Counted from the first letter of the stretch, positions 1-13,500 are shown. The stretch is 64,000 nt of DNA from Chrysomallon squamiferum (GCA_012295275.1 CM022670.1:5649142-5713141), one strand, 5' to 3'. Program-made: numbers and translations. Notes: a model not told the origin generated them from the letters alone.

Positions 1-51
1 ACAGATTTATGAAGAAACTCGCTTACAAACATTTGTCATATTTAAACATAC

Positions 52-172
52 CTTTACGTAAGCCAAATGGACCGCCAAACGGTTTCTCACGGCCTATCAC
101 ATTTTTTCTAAGGTAATCTAAAATTCTCTGTTTATAGTCTTTGGAGCATGTTTCTGCAACAAATTCGCCCAT
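52..172 (-). CDS. First exon of a second desulfurase/TtcA-type fusion gene (partial, runs off the left edge)
   Basis: Seen: read on the minus strand from the ATG at 170-172, this exon gives about 40 residues ending in GGPFGLRKG and a GTATG donor just below position 52. It aligns along most of its length with exon 1 of the complete gene at 16072-16243: [18 protein letters not shown] against [18 protein letters not shown]. The exon end has the same phase (one base over). An in-frame TGA lies upstream of the ATG, which supports this start. Inferred: it is the 5' end of a head-to-tail tandem paralogue whose remaining exons lie left of the window. Whether that copy is intact cannot be judged here. 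Confidence 0.8.
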
Positions 173-391
173 TGGTCTGCTGACAGTGAAATCGGTTCAG
201 ACTGTTCGGCTATTTTCTTAGCATTGTTTCAACACTTGCTGTTGTAGTTTCTGTAGGGATAGAATAAAGTTTTCTGTGACAGCTTTGTACATTACAAGTT
301 TAACACAGCGGGCGTGGATCTGATGAAGTGCGCCCGTTTGGCCACAGTTATTGACAAAACAGTTATTGACAAAACAGTTTTCTTCATACCA

Positions 392-433
<42 letters not shown>

Positions 434-558
434 TTAATAATAATAGTTATAATTTTAGGTTTTTTCTTTGTTTCGTTTTCATAACTGTAATAATATCTTT
501 TATTTAGTCATGAATTTAAATACCATTTACGTAAAGTTATATTAAGTATATTCATGCA

Positions 559-600
<42 letters not shown>

Positions 601-757
601 GTCACCTAATTTTAGGTTTTTTTCTACTCAACTCGTTCTGTTTCGTTTACATAATTGTAATAACATATTTTATTTAGTCATGGATTTAAATACAATTCAA
701 CTGTAAAGTTATATTAAGTATAATCATGCAGTAATAATAATAATAATAATAATAATT
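392..757. repeat. TAA microsatellites separating a duplicated ~115-130 bp segment
   Basis: Three TAA runs (about 392-446, 560-601, 732-757) alternate with two diverged copies of the same segment (about 447-559 and 602-731). Both copies share TTTTATTTAGTCATG and a GTAAAGTTATATTAAG block. It lies about 220 bp upstream of the left paralogue's start codon. Confidence 0.8.
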
Positions 758-1332
758 TACAAGTTGTTTGATTTTTACACACTGTTAATAAGAAGCTAGC
801 GAGAGGTATGAAATAGCTACTGTTTTAAAACACAGTGAAACAAATCTCACTGTAAATAGTATTTTACTTACAGTTATTACTAATATTTAATCCCTCTACT
901 GAGCTCTACGAAATGAATCTTTATCGTTCAGTCAGCGTGAATTTTTATATACTTCCCCTCCGCTAACAGTTATTGTCTCTACTTTAAATTGCGGTTACTT
1001 TTTTATTTATTTGTTATTATTGTTGAAAATCTTTTATTCATCTCCATTTCTTTTCTTTCTTTTTATCCTTTTGAAAATCTGATGTTTAAATCAACACATT
1101 AACGTAGACGGAAACAGGAAAATAACAAATGTATTGTCAGTTGTAAACAACTGTAGTTTGTTCATAGGAGATACACCTAGCGACTTACACCATCTCTGTT
1201 TCCTAATTGTGTTAGCAAGTTCTGTTAGTACAATTACTACAACAATTAATTATAGTAATAATAATGGTGACGATGAAGGAAATGAAATAGATGATGATGA
1301 TTTCTTATCAGATAATTTAGGAATTAAATGAC
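758..1332. other. Unique AT-rich intergenic sequence
   Basis: I see no gene or repeat. An open frame at 1134-1331 ends in an acidic low-complexity stretch and has no splice or family support. It may be upstream regulatory sequence of the left paralogue. Confidence 0.4.
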
Positions 1333-1409
1333 AAATTTATTTATTTATTTTTATATTTATTTATTTGTTTGTTTGTTTGTTTGTTTGTTTGTTTGTTTGT
1401 TTGTTTATT

Positions 1410-1441
<32 letters not shown>

Positions 1442-1470
1442 TATTTATTTATTTATTTTTTTTTTGTTTG
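1333..1470. repeat. TTTA/TTTG tetranucleotide microsatellite
   Basis: Runs of TTTA and TTTG alternate, with a short TTAA interruption near 1425-1435. Confidence 0.9.
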
Positions 1471-2199
1471 TTGTAATATTTTAATATTTTACAGACGTAA
1501 CAACTTCGAAATTGATTTTGTGTGTACATTCGTTCATGCATGGTATACTTTATAACTGAGAGAACATATATATATATATGTGTTAACATGGTTATAACAG
1601 TTTTGAATATTTGTATGTACGTCAGTATGTTTGTAATTTAAACTGTATGTTGCTTGTTTAATTATTAACTGAATGAACACAATACAACTGATAGGAAATA
1701 TAATACCTGTATATATAGAAAAATCCAGAAAATTTGATGGAAACACAACTGTACATCTAAAACATCCGAAATATGTACATCCCAGCAGAACGACATACAT
1801 TTAGAGACCAGTCCTGTTTTAAAACTCTGACCTCGCTGACAGATGAGTGATAATAAACACACATGTATTATTAAAACACAGCCCAGTAGTTTGAGAGATG
1901 TGTGTCGAGATGAATCATCGGTGCTGTTAGTGACAATCCAAACAGGGTATGTACTGTCTGTCTTGTTTAGAGGAAAGGACCATGACACTGTAGATGCTGG
2001 GTGAACGACAGTGAATTTTATTTCTCATGATTTTTATCAAATATAACATACACCAAACGTAAATATTAAAATGTGTTGAGTTATTGTTAATTCACATTTT
2101 TAGTTACGTTAATTAAGGACCGGATGGGTTGAGGCAAAACGCACCCGGGGGGTGGGGGTGGACAGAGATCAAGCGACGCCGACGATCATCTGTTATTTT
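1471..2199. other. Intergenic sequence, no gene seen
   Basis: AT-rich with no convincing frame. A small GC-rich patch with a G run near 2120-2165 stands out and directly precedes the transposon-like remnant. Confidence 0.4.
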
Positions 2200-3130
2200 G
2201 CCAATTTCTATTTAAAACGTTTCTTCCTGCTCCAGAAGAGCAGCTGAAAAAGTTGTTAATCTCTTAGATCAATCTGATTGCAAAATTCAAGCTTCGTCTT
2301 CTGGGCAAATCCTTGGCTCAAGGGACAAAAGGTGAACAAAATTATTACAATATTTCTTTATGCAAAGGGTCAAATTTTATTCAGAAAACTTCCAACTTAT
2401 AGTAAATAATGAAAATTCTTTTTTTCCTTTAAAAGCAATGACCGATGCTAAATGAGAACTGAAATAATTTCCACATACTCCTAAACAACTGCAAAAACTG
2501 CAAGGATGGAAAAAGATTCATGGCCATGATTGACATGAATGATATAGCGGAAGTGACTTGGTATATCTTGAAGAATGATTCAGAAGAGAGAATTTCAAAA
2601 GTAGTAGAAGACTGAACAAATACCGATTTGCATCTCTTCATTTCCTCCTCATTGCCCCACTTTATGGAGCACTGCTAAATTATACATGTCAGTACCAGGA
2701 TGAGATAAATAGTGCTCACTGACAGCAACATCAAGTAGGCCTTTTTACAGTATCATGTGGCATACTGGCATGCTGCATTCAAATGAGATGGCATCTGGTA
2801 ATATTGCACATTCAAAGGCAGCTTGGACATTGTATCCAGTTTAGTTAAAGCTGTTTTGATTTAGTCTGAAGTAACAATTCAAAAACTACTTTTAGCAGCT
2901 GTTATGATTTTGCTATAGAAAAATATATGAAAAATTATTCATTGAAATTTTTCTCATTTCTCATGCTCAAGGGGTCTGTTGACGGTATATGGGGCTTTGT
3001 AAAATGGGATGTCTGGGTTGCAGTTAAACAAAAGGAGACAATAATGATAAAGCATGCATCGTCCTTTGAGATGGCTAGGAACAAGCCACAGGCCAATGTA
3101 CTTCAAATAGAAAGAGCTGTTTGCTGATGG
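2200..3130 (+). pseudogene. Decayed transposon-like protein gene
   Basis: Seen: three short plus-strand frames broken by stops carry coding-like text. About 2476-2615 gives CKNCKDGKRFMAMIDMNDI followed by EVTWYILKNDSEER. About 2675-2790 gives NYTCQYQDEINSAH, a stop, then QQHQVGLFTV. About 2960-3125 gives GSVDGIWGFVKWDVWVAVKQ. Known, from general memory of predicted invertebrate proteins: a multicopy transposon-like family carries motifs of the type SxxYQDEIQSAHWxxxQ and GxVDGxGGxVKxxVWxAV in this order. Inferred: this is a single dead copy of such an element, with several frameshifts and at least two in-frame stops. I cannot assign a superfamily and did not find clear terminal repeats. Confidence 0.45.
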
Positions 3131-4488
3131 ACCAGCATAAAAGGAATTGCTTGGGTCTACTAACCCTCTACAGAGGATGATCTCTGTGACTCCTTCATTC
3201 TAATGTGTTAAAGTATAACGAAGAGATCCCCCATTGTGATTAATCATGCTTTTGATATAAAACTATGTCATCATCTTAATCCTGCATTAACATGATTTTA
3301 TTATCCACAGTAGTGAACCAGGCACTGCTTAATATGGACAGAGAGCTTCATTTTATGTTAGTGAACAAAATGTAACATCAGTCATGGACAATTATGTTAT
3401 ATTTTTTTTTGTATATATTGTTTTCAAGCTCAATTAAAACTGGTAGTCTACTATAGCCTTTCACTTTCACTCTAATGTCAAATATTTATTTGTACAATTT
3501 ATAGATTTCTGACAATTTTGAAAATAAGTTAGTTGGTTTTCAACCATGTCCTTTTGATGTAACATCCGTCTTACTCACATTTCTCATTACCTGTCAAGCC
3601 ATAGATATTTCTGAGCTCTTTTCTCTATGACACCAAACAGATGAGGCCATAGGTAAGTCTGTTACATAGGGTCATGTTCCTGTGAGTGATACTAGAAATC
3701 AGGGCAGCTGGAATGGCATCAAACACCATGAAATTGCCCTTCTATGTCGAAAATGAAACAAAATAGTGTACCTGTTTCAATGAAAGGGAATATCCTCAGC
3801 TATTTGAGGAGACAAAAGTGAATTATATCTCCAGCTTTTATCTAGAAAACCGATTGATGGGAATGGAGCAAAACACACAAGTCTGGAGCTTTTACGTCTT
3901 CATTGTAAAATTCTTACCCCATCGATTTGCATAAAATATGTGTATGACATATTTTTTTCATAAGTTGTGCTGCTTAAACTAATACTTTATTATTATTATT
4001 ATTATTTTACACAGAACATAGAATGGATATTTGTGCTGTATATGCAGGCATTTTTCACAAAGACAGCATATTAATTTTGTTTTGTATTTTAGTCAGTCCA
4101 GTTTTATCCTATATGTAGATAATAACTGTGTGATAAGTACAATTCTGTTAAAAAATTTAAATACAACTTTAGTGAATGATTTATGCTTAGTGTTTTTTTA
4201 TTTTTTTTTTATTTTAGAGATTTACAAAATCTGTGACCTGTGTATAACAAACCATGTTAAACATCAGTACATATTTTTATCATTTAGACTGTCAAACAAT
4301 GTGTGATTGTAAAGTTTTAATATCATTCAAAAAACAACAAAATCAACAGATGTATGTACAAATATTTATTTTTCTAAATATTTATATAACAAAAACAAGC
4401 AAAAACAAATTGTCATATGTATCTTCAAAGATCTGAAATTTACATTTTAGTTACAAATCTAGTTAAAGTGTTTGTACCCACATATGTG
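3131..4488. other. Intergenic and 3' flanking sequence of the fusion gene
   Basis: No further gene is visible. The part just below 4489 should contain the 3' UTR of the minus-strand fusion gene. A short ATT microsatellite lies near 3990-4007. Confidence 0.4.
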
Positions 4489-7400
4489 TTATTTTTTTGG
4501 AAGTTTGTGTGACATTTTTCCAGCTTGCTCCTGTGACATGACTGGTTTCAACGCAGCCATCATGCTGTGATAGAGATGAGGGAACAACAATTCCTGAGTT
4601 GCTAACAGCTGTTTTGTCCTGTGACGTTCCTGACAAAATTTAAACTAAAATTTACTGACTATTGTAACTTGTTGATTTTTACACATATAGGAACACTTTT
4701 TAAATTTAAACTAAAGATTCTGAAAGCTGTAAGTTGTATTTTTATACACAGATGTATAGAAACACATTTAAATTAAAACTAAAATTTACTGAAAGCTGTA
4801 AGCTGTATTTGTTTTTCTTTAAAGTAAAATTTACTGATCACTATAATAATTTTGTTTTTACAGTTGCATGTTTAAATGTTTAAAAGAAAAACGGAGAAAA
4901 TGTTTATCAAATAAAATATGAATTAATCATGGTTAATTTAGATGTATCACTGTATAAATACAAATAGAGGAAGTGACTAGTAAATTACTAACATGTTATG
5001 TACACCCATATACACTGTGAGTATATATAAATCACTAATGATTAGAAATGATCTGAAAATAAAGATTTTATTCAGTCTTACCTTTGGAGCCTCAAAACAG
5101 GCAGGACAGTTTTCAGGTATGACTGGCAGCTTGTTCTGTAGAACAACAACAGTTTTAAAATGTTTCATTGATGTAGCAATTAGACAACAGAAGCAAACAG
5201 TAGAGCCAATATCATGTATTTACACAATGTGTAGTTTTAAAATTTTCAATCAACTTCTTTCACAATATTCTTAAATAACTGATAAAATCAAAAACAGCAC
5301 TGCATAATTCAACAAACTTCTTCTTCCAGTAAAATTAAACACATACTTTGTTGATAACTAGGCTAAAGAAACTATAGCAGCTGAAACAAATCATATAACA
5401 CAAACCTTCTCAGCAAAATTTCTCAGATCTTTTTCTCTAACATAAACAAATGGACGTATTACCCGAAGGTCACCCTCACTGCAAAGAAAGATAAAAAAAA
5501 GAAGAAATGAATTTTAATTAAATTATATTTTATTAAAATGAAGATAGATTTACATCAATATTTAACATTTAAAAAAAAAAAAAAAAAAAAAAACTATAAA
5601 ATATATATCCATTGTATGGTTTTAAATATTTCTTAACTGAAAAAAAGGTGATTATTATTAACATCATTAATCTCTGCTTGTATCAGAGAAATTCAAACAC
5701 AACACACATTAGACTATGAATAATAAAACAATCTGTAGTTTGCTTACCTAACAGTGTAGTGAGCTTTCATAGTGCGGATGATTCCATTGTGAAAAAAAGA
5801 CATCAGAAAACTAAACAATAAAATAATTATAATTTTCAGTTTAAAAATGTAGTCAGGTGCTGCAGAATGTTGGCTGGATCACTTGAAACAGTTATTTATT
5901 GATGCAGAAAATATTAATCACAATTAGAATGACTTTTTAAAATATTACTACTGGTGATGTAAACTCTGCCATTCAAAAATAATATCATAAATTTTTTGAA
6001 AAATGCAGCAACAGAAAAACATTAAATAAAAAAAATTAGTTAAATATTCTGTGAAGCACATATAATATGCATATTTTAGATTATATGTCTACTAAAGTAA
6101 TAAACGGAAAAGAAAATAGAAAAATATGAAACTAACCTTTCAGCGATGTCGTCAAGATGCTGTCCTAATGCCAACACGTTGTAACCCTCTCTTCTCGCAG
6201 CAGCATAGATCCGACCTCGCTTCATTCGACTGCAGAAACTGCAGATAGAAGCACATTCATATGGGAGATTTTCAGCTGTCTCTATAATACCTGTAAAATA
6301 AACACAAATCAGCTGTCTCTATAATACCTGTAAAATAAACACAAATCAGCTGTCTCTATAATACCTGTAAAATAAACACAAATCAGCTGTCTCTATAATA
6401 CCTGTAAAATAAACACAAATCAGCTGTCTCTATAATACCTGTAAAATAAACACAAATCAGCTGTTTCTAGAATTACTGTAAAATAAACACAACTCAGCTG
6501 TCTCTAGAATTTGTTCATTTGATATTTTATGAGTTTTTTCACGTTACAAATTAATCACTACTGATCATTTTTGTTTTTATCAACGTCACTTTTCAATTAC
6601 TGAAATTAAAGCTGAAAATATCACTGTCAAACAATGTGCTGTTAGAATCTGCACAAACAGTTTACCTTGAGACTCATAAAAGTATGGTACTCCAAGCTGA
6701 CGTAGATATGGTTTCAGAGGACTAGGGTCATAAGCTGGTGTTTCTGGGTCCACTGTCACTGCTCCAAACTCAAAGCTCATTCCCTGATCACCGAATAAAA
6801 ATACCACACTAATTATATTTTTTACATTATCTAAATACACAAGTATAATTCTAGACACATAGTTTGTACACCTTGAGCTGTCAAAACTTCTGTAACTTTA
6901 CCAAAACTTTTCATAGCCCACAAATTTCCAAGCAAACTCAATCTCAACAAAGTAGTTTTTTTGCAGTTTTTAGACATGTTTGTCAGAGTTAAAACTTTAA
7001 CCTTGACTAAACTGTATGGTATACACACAGGATTACTAGTAAAAAAAAATTAAAAAAATTTAATATAATTTATTTTTGTGTTTCAAAATGCAGTTCTATT
7101 CTTGCAGATTGCCAGAAATATGACTATAAAAGTATTGTTTCCCCCAAATTTTTGTGTTCCTTTCTTCTTATTTATTTAATAACCCTTACCTTTAAAATGC
7201 CACAAAATCCTAATCCTTGTGAGTTTATGGTCTGAATTAGCAGTTGGACATCTCTCTGTTTTATTATTTAACAATTTATAACCTCAATTTCAAAATTGTT
7301 TTTGCTATCACAGTCTTCCTGAACTATTAGATTTAGTCAAACCATTTTTGTTTGCTAGGCTACAATGGCATCTCATTGGTTGTCTGATGTAACATCTAGT

Positions 7401-10400
7401 GATGGATATAATATACAGTACTGACCTTTCCTCTCACATAGAACTGATACTGTCTGATGTAACATCTAGTGACTGATATAATATACAGTACAAACCTTTC
7501 CTCTCACATAGAACTGATACTGTCTGATGTAACATCTAGTGACTGATATAATATACAGTACAAACCTTTCCTCTCACATAGAACTGATACTGTCTGATGT
7601 AACATCTAGTGACTGATATAATATACAGTACAAACCTTTCCTCTCACATAGAACTGATACTGTCTGATGTAACATCTAGTGACTGATATAATATACAGTA
7701 CTGAACTTTCCTCTCACATAGAACTGATACTGTCTGATGTAATATCTAGTGACTGATATAATATACAGTACTAACCTTTCCTCTCACATAGAACTGATAC
7801 TGTCTGATGTAACATCTAGTGACTGATATAATATACAGTACTGACCTTTCCTCTCACATAGAACTGATACTGTCTGATGTAACATCTAGTGACTGATATA
7901 ATATACAGTTCAAACCTTTCCTCTCACATAGAACTGATACTGTCTGATGTAACATCTAGTGATGGATATAATATACAGTACTGACCTTTCCTCTCACATA
8001 GAACTGATACTGTCTGATGGTGTGTAGAAGAGACAGAGAATCTTTTCCTCCAGACAGACACACAAGAACTCGGTCTCCAGGCTGTATCATGTTGTACTCC
8101 TCTATGGCCTGGAGTGAAATAATTTATTTTATAAGCTAATTTTAGGGGCTGTGTTTCCTGTAGATGGTTACTGGGAAATTTTTAATTAGAGTTAGTATTC
8201 ATTTGAAAGTAATATTAACTACACTGCTCCATACTGACAGAATATATCATATTTCTGATATTTAAATTACCTATTTCTAGGTATTGTGTTTATCTGAAAA
8301 CTAGCTGATATTATATAATGTTATATAATCAAGTTATACAGTGATGTAATGTAAGAGTACATACCTTAACTAATGGTTTGAAGATAATTTTAGGAGGTGA
8401 CACCCATTTGTTGTTATGCTTTGAGGTATCAAATGTAGAAACTGTTCTCACGTTTGTGTCAAGATGTGCCTGTGCTTTGTCTCTGTGAATAGTATTTTTT
8501 CTAACTTTATCATCAAAACCTGATCTCTTTTCTTCTCTCTTGATTAACAAACATTTATCAGACTTGTCCTCCTTCTGTCTGCATGTTTCGATGTTTCTGT
8601 CAGTCTGAACTCCAAGTTTTGAGTGTTTGGTTACAGCAGACACACTGTGTGATGTGTCATTTCCCTCCTCACTGCCATCTCTAACCTCAACTGACAGGTC
8701 TTCCACAGCACAACAAACACATCTATTGTTTCCAATTTCATTTTTCTCATCTTGCATTTTATCTACTAATACATCACACAACTGCTACCACTGACAGACA
8801 TCCCAGATATGTCTTGCTTTTCAATCACAGAGTGACACTGTGCACTTTGAACCTCAGTGTGTCCAGTGATGTTACTTACTTCTCCTGTATTCTCACTGCT
8901 TCCACTGTCTTCAGTGTGTGACTCAGCTCTACACTCACTTTGTGACACAGCTGTATTTTTATAACACTGGTTAAACCTGGATTGCAGTGACAGGGGAATG
9001 AATGGTAGTGATTCTAGGGGCAGATGAATTACTCTTCCATTGTGCAGACACTCATAAGCTTCACTAGGAAGAACAAACCACCTGAATGGTTCACTCTCCT
9101 CATCAAACAACAGTGTCTGATCTGACAGTAACACTTTACTCTGAAATATTCATATTTTACTCTGAAGTATTCATACTTTACTCTGAAATATTTATATTTA
9201 GTCTAAATTATTTATACTTTACTCTGAAATATTTAAACTCTACTCTGAATTTATTATATTGTACTCTGAAATATTTATACTTTACTCTGAAATATTCACA
9301 CTCTACTCTGAAATATTCCTACATTATTCTGAAATATTAATACTTTACTGTGAAATATTTATACATTTCTCTGAAATATCATACTCTACTCGGAAATATT
9401 CATACTTTACTGTGAAATATACATACTTTACTGTGAAATATTCATACTTTACTCTGAACTATTTATAAAATAAAACTACACTCAAATTTTTATTTCATTT
9501 TACTGTCAAATATTTATAAATTAAGTTTACTCTGGATTATTATTAGAATGACTTTAATACTTTACTAATATAATTTTAACAATTAAACTTACTGTATGTT
9601 TAATAATTTATGTTTGAAATAATAACATTGGTAAGAGTACTAATTGACATTTTAGTTTGAAATATTAATACTTAAACAGTAAATGACCAAACTGAGATAT
9701 GCTAAATCTGAAACACCTAATATAACATTTCTTTTTTTGTGTGTCCACTCTCTTAGATGTGTACAGTACTTTGTATATCAGATGTCACTACAGTATATCA
9801 AAAAGATGTTTACCTTCTTACAACTAGTGAATATCTCTCTAGCCATTTGCAAACATTCCTGAATTAAAAATTATAAACAGAAGTACATTACATAAAACAG
9901 CAACATATATTTTGTTGACCTCAATATCAAATACAATTAATAGTAAATTATTAAGAAATAAATTAATAATACATTTATTCAAAATAATAAAAGTTAAAAA
10001 TACATTAATGGATCAATCAATACATTAAATTAGCTTTAACAGTATTTCTCCACATAAACTGGTATCAGTTGTTATAAGCAAATAGTAAACAAACAAACAA
10101 ACAGACAAAAAGATAAACCAACCTGGTAGTCTTTTGGAAGTGAAGCTTTTTCAGTTTGAGGAGGAATTTTTAATTTCATTTCTCCAGTCTTGTATGATAT
10201 GTGACCCAACCATTTCCGATCCTTAAATGCCTGGCAAATAACAATAACAATAACAATAACAATAACAATAACAATAACAACAACAACAGTAGTAATAATA
10301 GTTACAATAATAATATTATTAATATGATTTTAACAAATGCTATATTAGCAATTTGATTTTTGTCTGGAAGGGTTATAATCTGCTTAGTTATTTTTTTCAA

Positions 10401-10550
10401 TTTTGTTTTTCAATATATTTTTATTCTATCACTATATTAAATATATATAAATTATTTTGTCAGTATATGAAATATATAAAATGTTTTCAAACCTGAAAGT
10501 TCTTCTTTCTCCATTCTCCTGTTTCTGGATTAAAATTATACTAAGAAAAA

Positions 10551-10597
<47 letters not shown>

Positions 10598-13500
10598 ATT
10601 GCATTAACTGTATGTTGTGTAACAATTCTAACAGGAAATTATGTGTTGTGATATGTTACTAGACTATATTGTGATATGTAACTACACTGTGATATCTTAC
10701 TCTACAGTGATATTAGACTGTAAACTGCAAAAGTGAAATGTATACTGTGATGTCTCATTAAACCATGACACTTGACTGTACAATGCAACACCTTGCTGTA
10801 CAGTGAAAATGTGATATCTCACTATAGTGATAATAGACTGAATATTATGGTATCTTATTATACTGCACTACTACACTGTATAATGTGATATCTCATTACA
10901 CTGCAATACTAGACTGTATGTTGTGATATCTCATTATACTCTGATATCTCACTATACTGTGATACCAGACTGTATATTGTGATATCTTGTCATACTTTGA
11001 TATCTCACTATACTTTGATACTAGACTGAATGCTGTAATATCTCATTAAACTTTAGTATAATAGATTAAGTCACTATACCTGAGGTAGCAGACTGTGTGC
11101 ATGCTGAGCTACAAGATGGATGGCTTCCAGTACAAACTGCAGACAGCTGTCATCAATGAAGTATGGCAGACTGAGCCTGGTAAATCCAGGTCTGACAGAC
11201 AGAAGACATTTTACATAGACTTTTTGTTATAGCAGAAATATTTCATTATATAACAAGAATGCTTTATTGTTTTTTGTTAGTTATGGAAAGTGAAACCTTG
11301 AAAAGAAAATAAATGCACATATATGATTAACAAAAATATATTCATTTGAGTACTAAAAGCAGAAAACTTTATATAGCTGTTTAGTTAAACATTATTTAAA
11401 CACTGTATCCCAGTCATATTAAATGTGTAAAGTTTTGTATCCTCCTTTTGTTTGTCATATATCTTCATTTTTACCTAAATGAGAAAAACAAATTTCAGGG
11501 CAGGAGCAAATTCTGCCACATCAGTGTGTAAGCTATAAACATGACAAAAACAAACCTGAGTATTTCCTTGTGTGAACATTCTCGAAGTCTTCTCAAGTGA
11601 ACTCTGTCCAAACGCCTGCAACAATAACAGGTTTAATGTTTCATTTTCTAATGATTCATGGATATTTTTCAAGTACTCAAAAAATTGTAGTTCAGTTTAA
11701 TATGAAAGAGGAAAACTAATTTCAACTGAAAGGTTATCCATTTATTTATCTCAGTAATTTAATTTAGCAATAACTCCTAAGATTATTGTGAATTTATAAA
11801 AGCTTTCTTTATAACATTGTTTAAACTTACCAATCTTCCAATAAAAGATTTTCCAACATCTCTGCTTTCAGTTCACCTAAACCTAGTAAATCCTGAAATA
11901 TAGAGAACAGTGTCACTTCCAAGGATATCAAAAATGGACATTCACCAGCTAAGAGTTATAATTAGATACTGAATAAAATAATCTATCTGTGTAAAAATAA
12001 ATGACAGAGTGAAACAGATTACCAGAGCATAGGGTCCTGCACAAGCACAGCCTCCCCGGGCCTGAATTCCAAACAAGTCGTTGAGAACTGCACTGACAAA
12101 GTTGTAGTGTAGGAATCTGCCTGTTTCAGGGTGATATATGAGAAACGAAAACACAGGAAGTCGAGGGACATCCAGGTTTCCCAAAATAACCAGATTTTCA
12201 CAATCCTTCCAGTACTTCTTAGCTTTTCTGTAACAAATTATTAAAAATATGAAAGAATGTAATATAACATTCAAGATTTTAATTTTTTTTTATTTCAGAA
12301 AATCAGAAAATCAATCAATGTAATTTGAAATTATTATTCATGATTCAGTAATTACATTAAAGAACACAAATGCAAAATAAAAATTCAGAATTCATTGAGA
12401 TATTATTAAAAGACAGCAAATCCTCTCACTCAAGGAGAAATGTTTCTCTCTCCATGATTGTGTCAACAGTGACAGCCTCCTTCAGCTGAAACACCAATCC
12501 AGCTCGCACAGACTCCACAATGGCAGGAGTCCCTCCTTCCTCTCTCATCTCTGGCTCCTTAAGATAGCGATGACTTTCTCGTCGAACCTGTAACAGAAAC
12601 ACCCAAAATTGATCTGATGAAGTAAAACTGAAACTCAAGCTAATTAAGTTAATAAAGTCAACAAACTACTCACAAAGAAAACTGATCCACCTCCTCCACA
12701 TTCAGGTACAGTGTTACAAAACAGATACTTCTTGGCTACCAGTACACCTGACATAAAAACATTTAGTATTATCTGTGCTGTGACAAACACTTTTATCAGT
12801 GTACATCAGTTAAATTACAAAATGTGTTGTTAGTTAACTTGTAATATATTTGATAACTGCATAATACAAAAAAGTAATTTTACTGTTACAACAGTAAAGG
12901 AATCTATTTTCTGTCAGAAATATAAAACAGTGTTTAGCATTTAGTGATTATAATTTAAACACTTTTTACATTAAATATATCTTTTGCTCAATAAAGATCA
13001 TATTCCATTCAAAGTCTTAATTATTAAAAACAAACTGAAATCAACCTTGGTAATCACTGTTGTATTAATCTTTCAAAACATCTTCAATGACACATTATTT
13101 AACACACAGTAAAAATCAACATTATTACAAAATCACCTGGTGTTGACACTCCACCTATAAACTTGTGTGGTGACAGGAAAACAGCATCTTTATACACAAA
13201 CTTTTCATTATCTCTATAAAATAAAAAATTTACATCAGTTTTTCTAATAATAGCTTTTCACATGAAATTATCTTTGAAAAAAAAATGAAAACAAATAGCA
13301 TCCTATTAAATAAGCAGTATTAACAAGAGTTGTCACTCAACTAGCAATGATTTACTAACCCCATAACCACAGGGTTCATATCAATGTTCACATATGGTGC
13401 CGCTGTTGCATAGTCCCAAAACGAAAGAGCGCCGTGACGATGAAGACATGCTGTGATGTTGTCAACATCAGCCAGGATGCCAGTGATGTTGGATGCAGCA

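Larger units (their letters stand above)
4489..8108 (-). other. C-terminal module: TtcA-like PP-loop tRNA thiolation enzyme
   Basis: Exons 20-26. The PP-loop ATP-binding motif SGGKDS is at residues 811-816 (exon 20). [10 protein letters not shown] in exon 22 holds the CxxC pair Cys889/Cys892, and [11 protein letters not shown] matches the GHHxDDxxET region of Ttc[13 protein letters not shown] and [14 protein letters not shown] follow, then a late PENCPACF motif (Cys979/Cys982), and the protein ends at LPKK. Known: TtcA adenylates C32 of tRNA, uses a CxxC-bound iron-sulfur cluster, and receives sulfur from a cysteine desulfurase. The CSxCSR signature fits TtcA better than the CTU1/Ncs6 branch. 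The target tRNA and base here are inferred, not shown. Confidence 0.85.
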
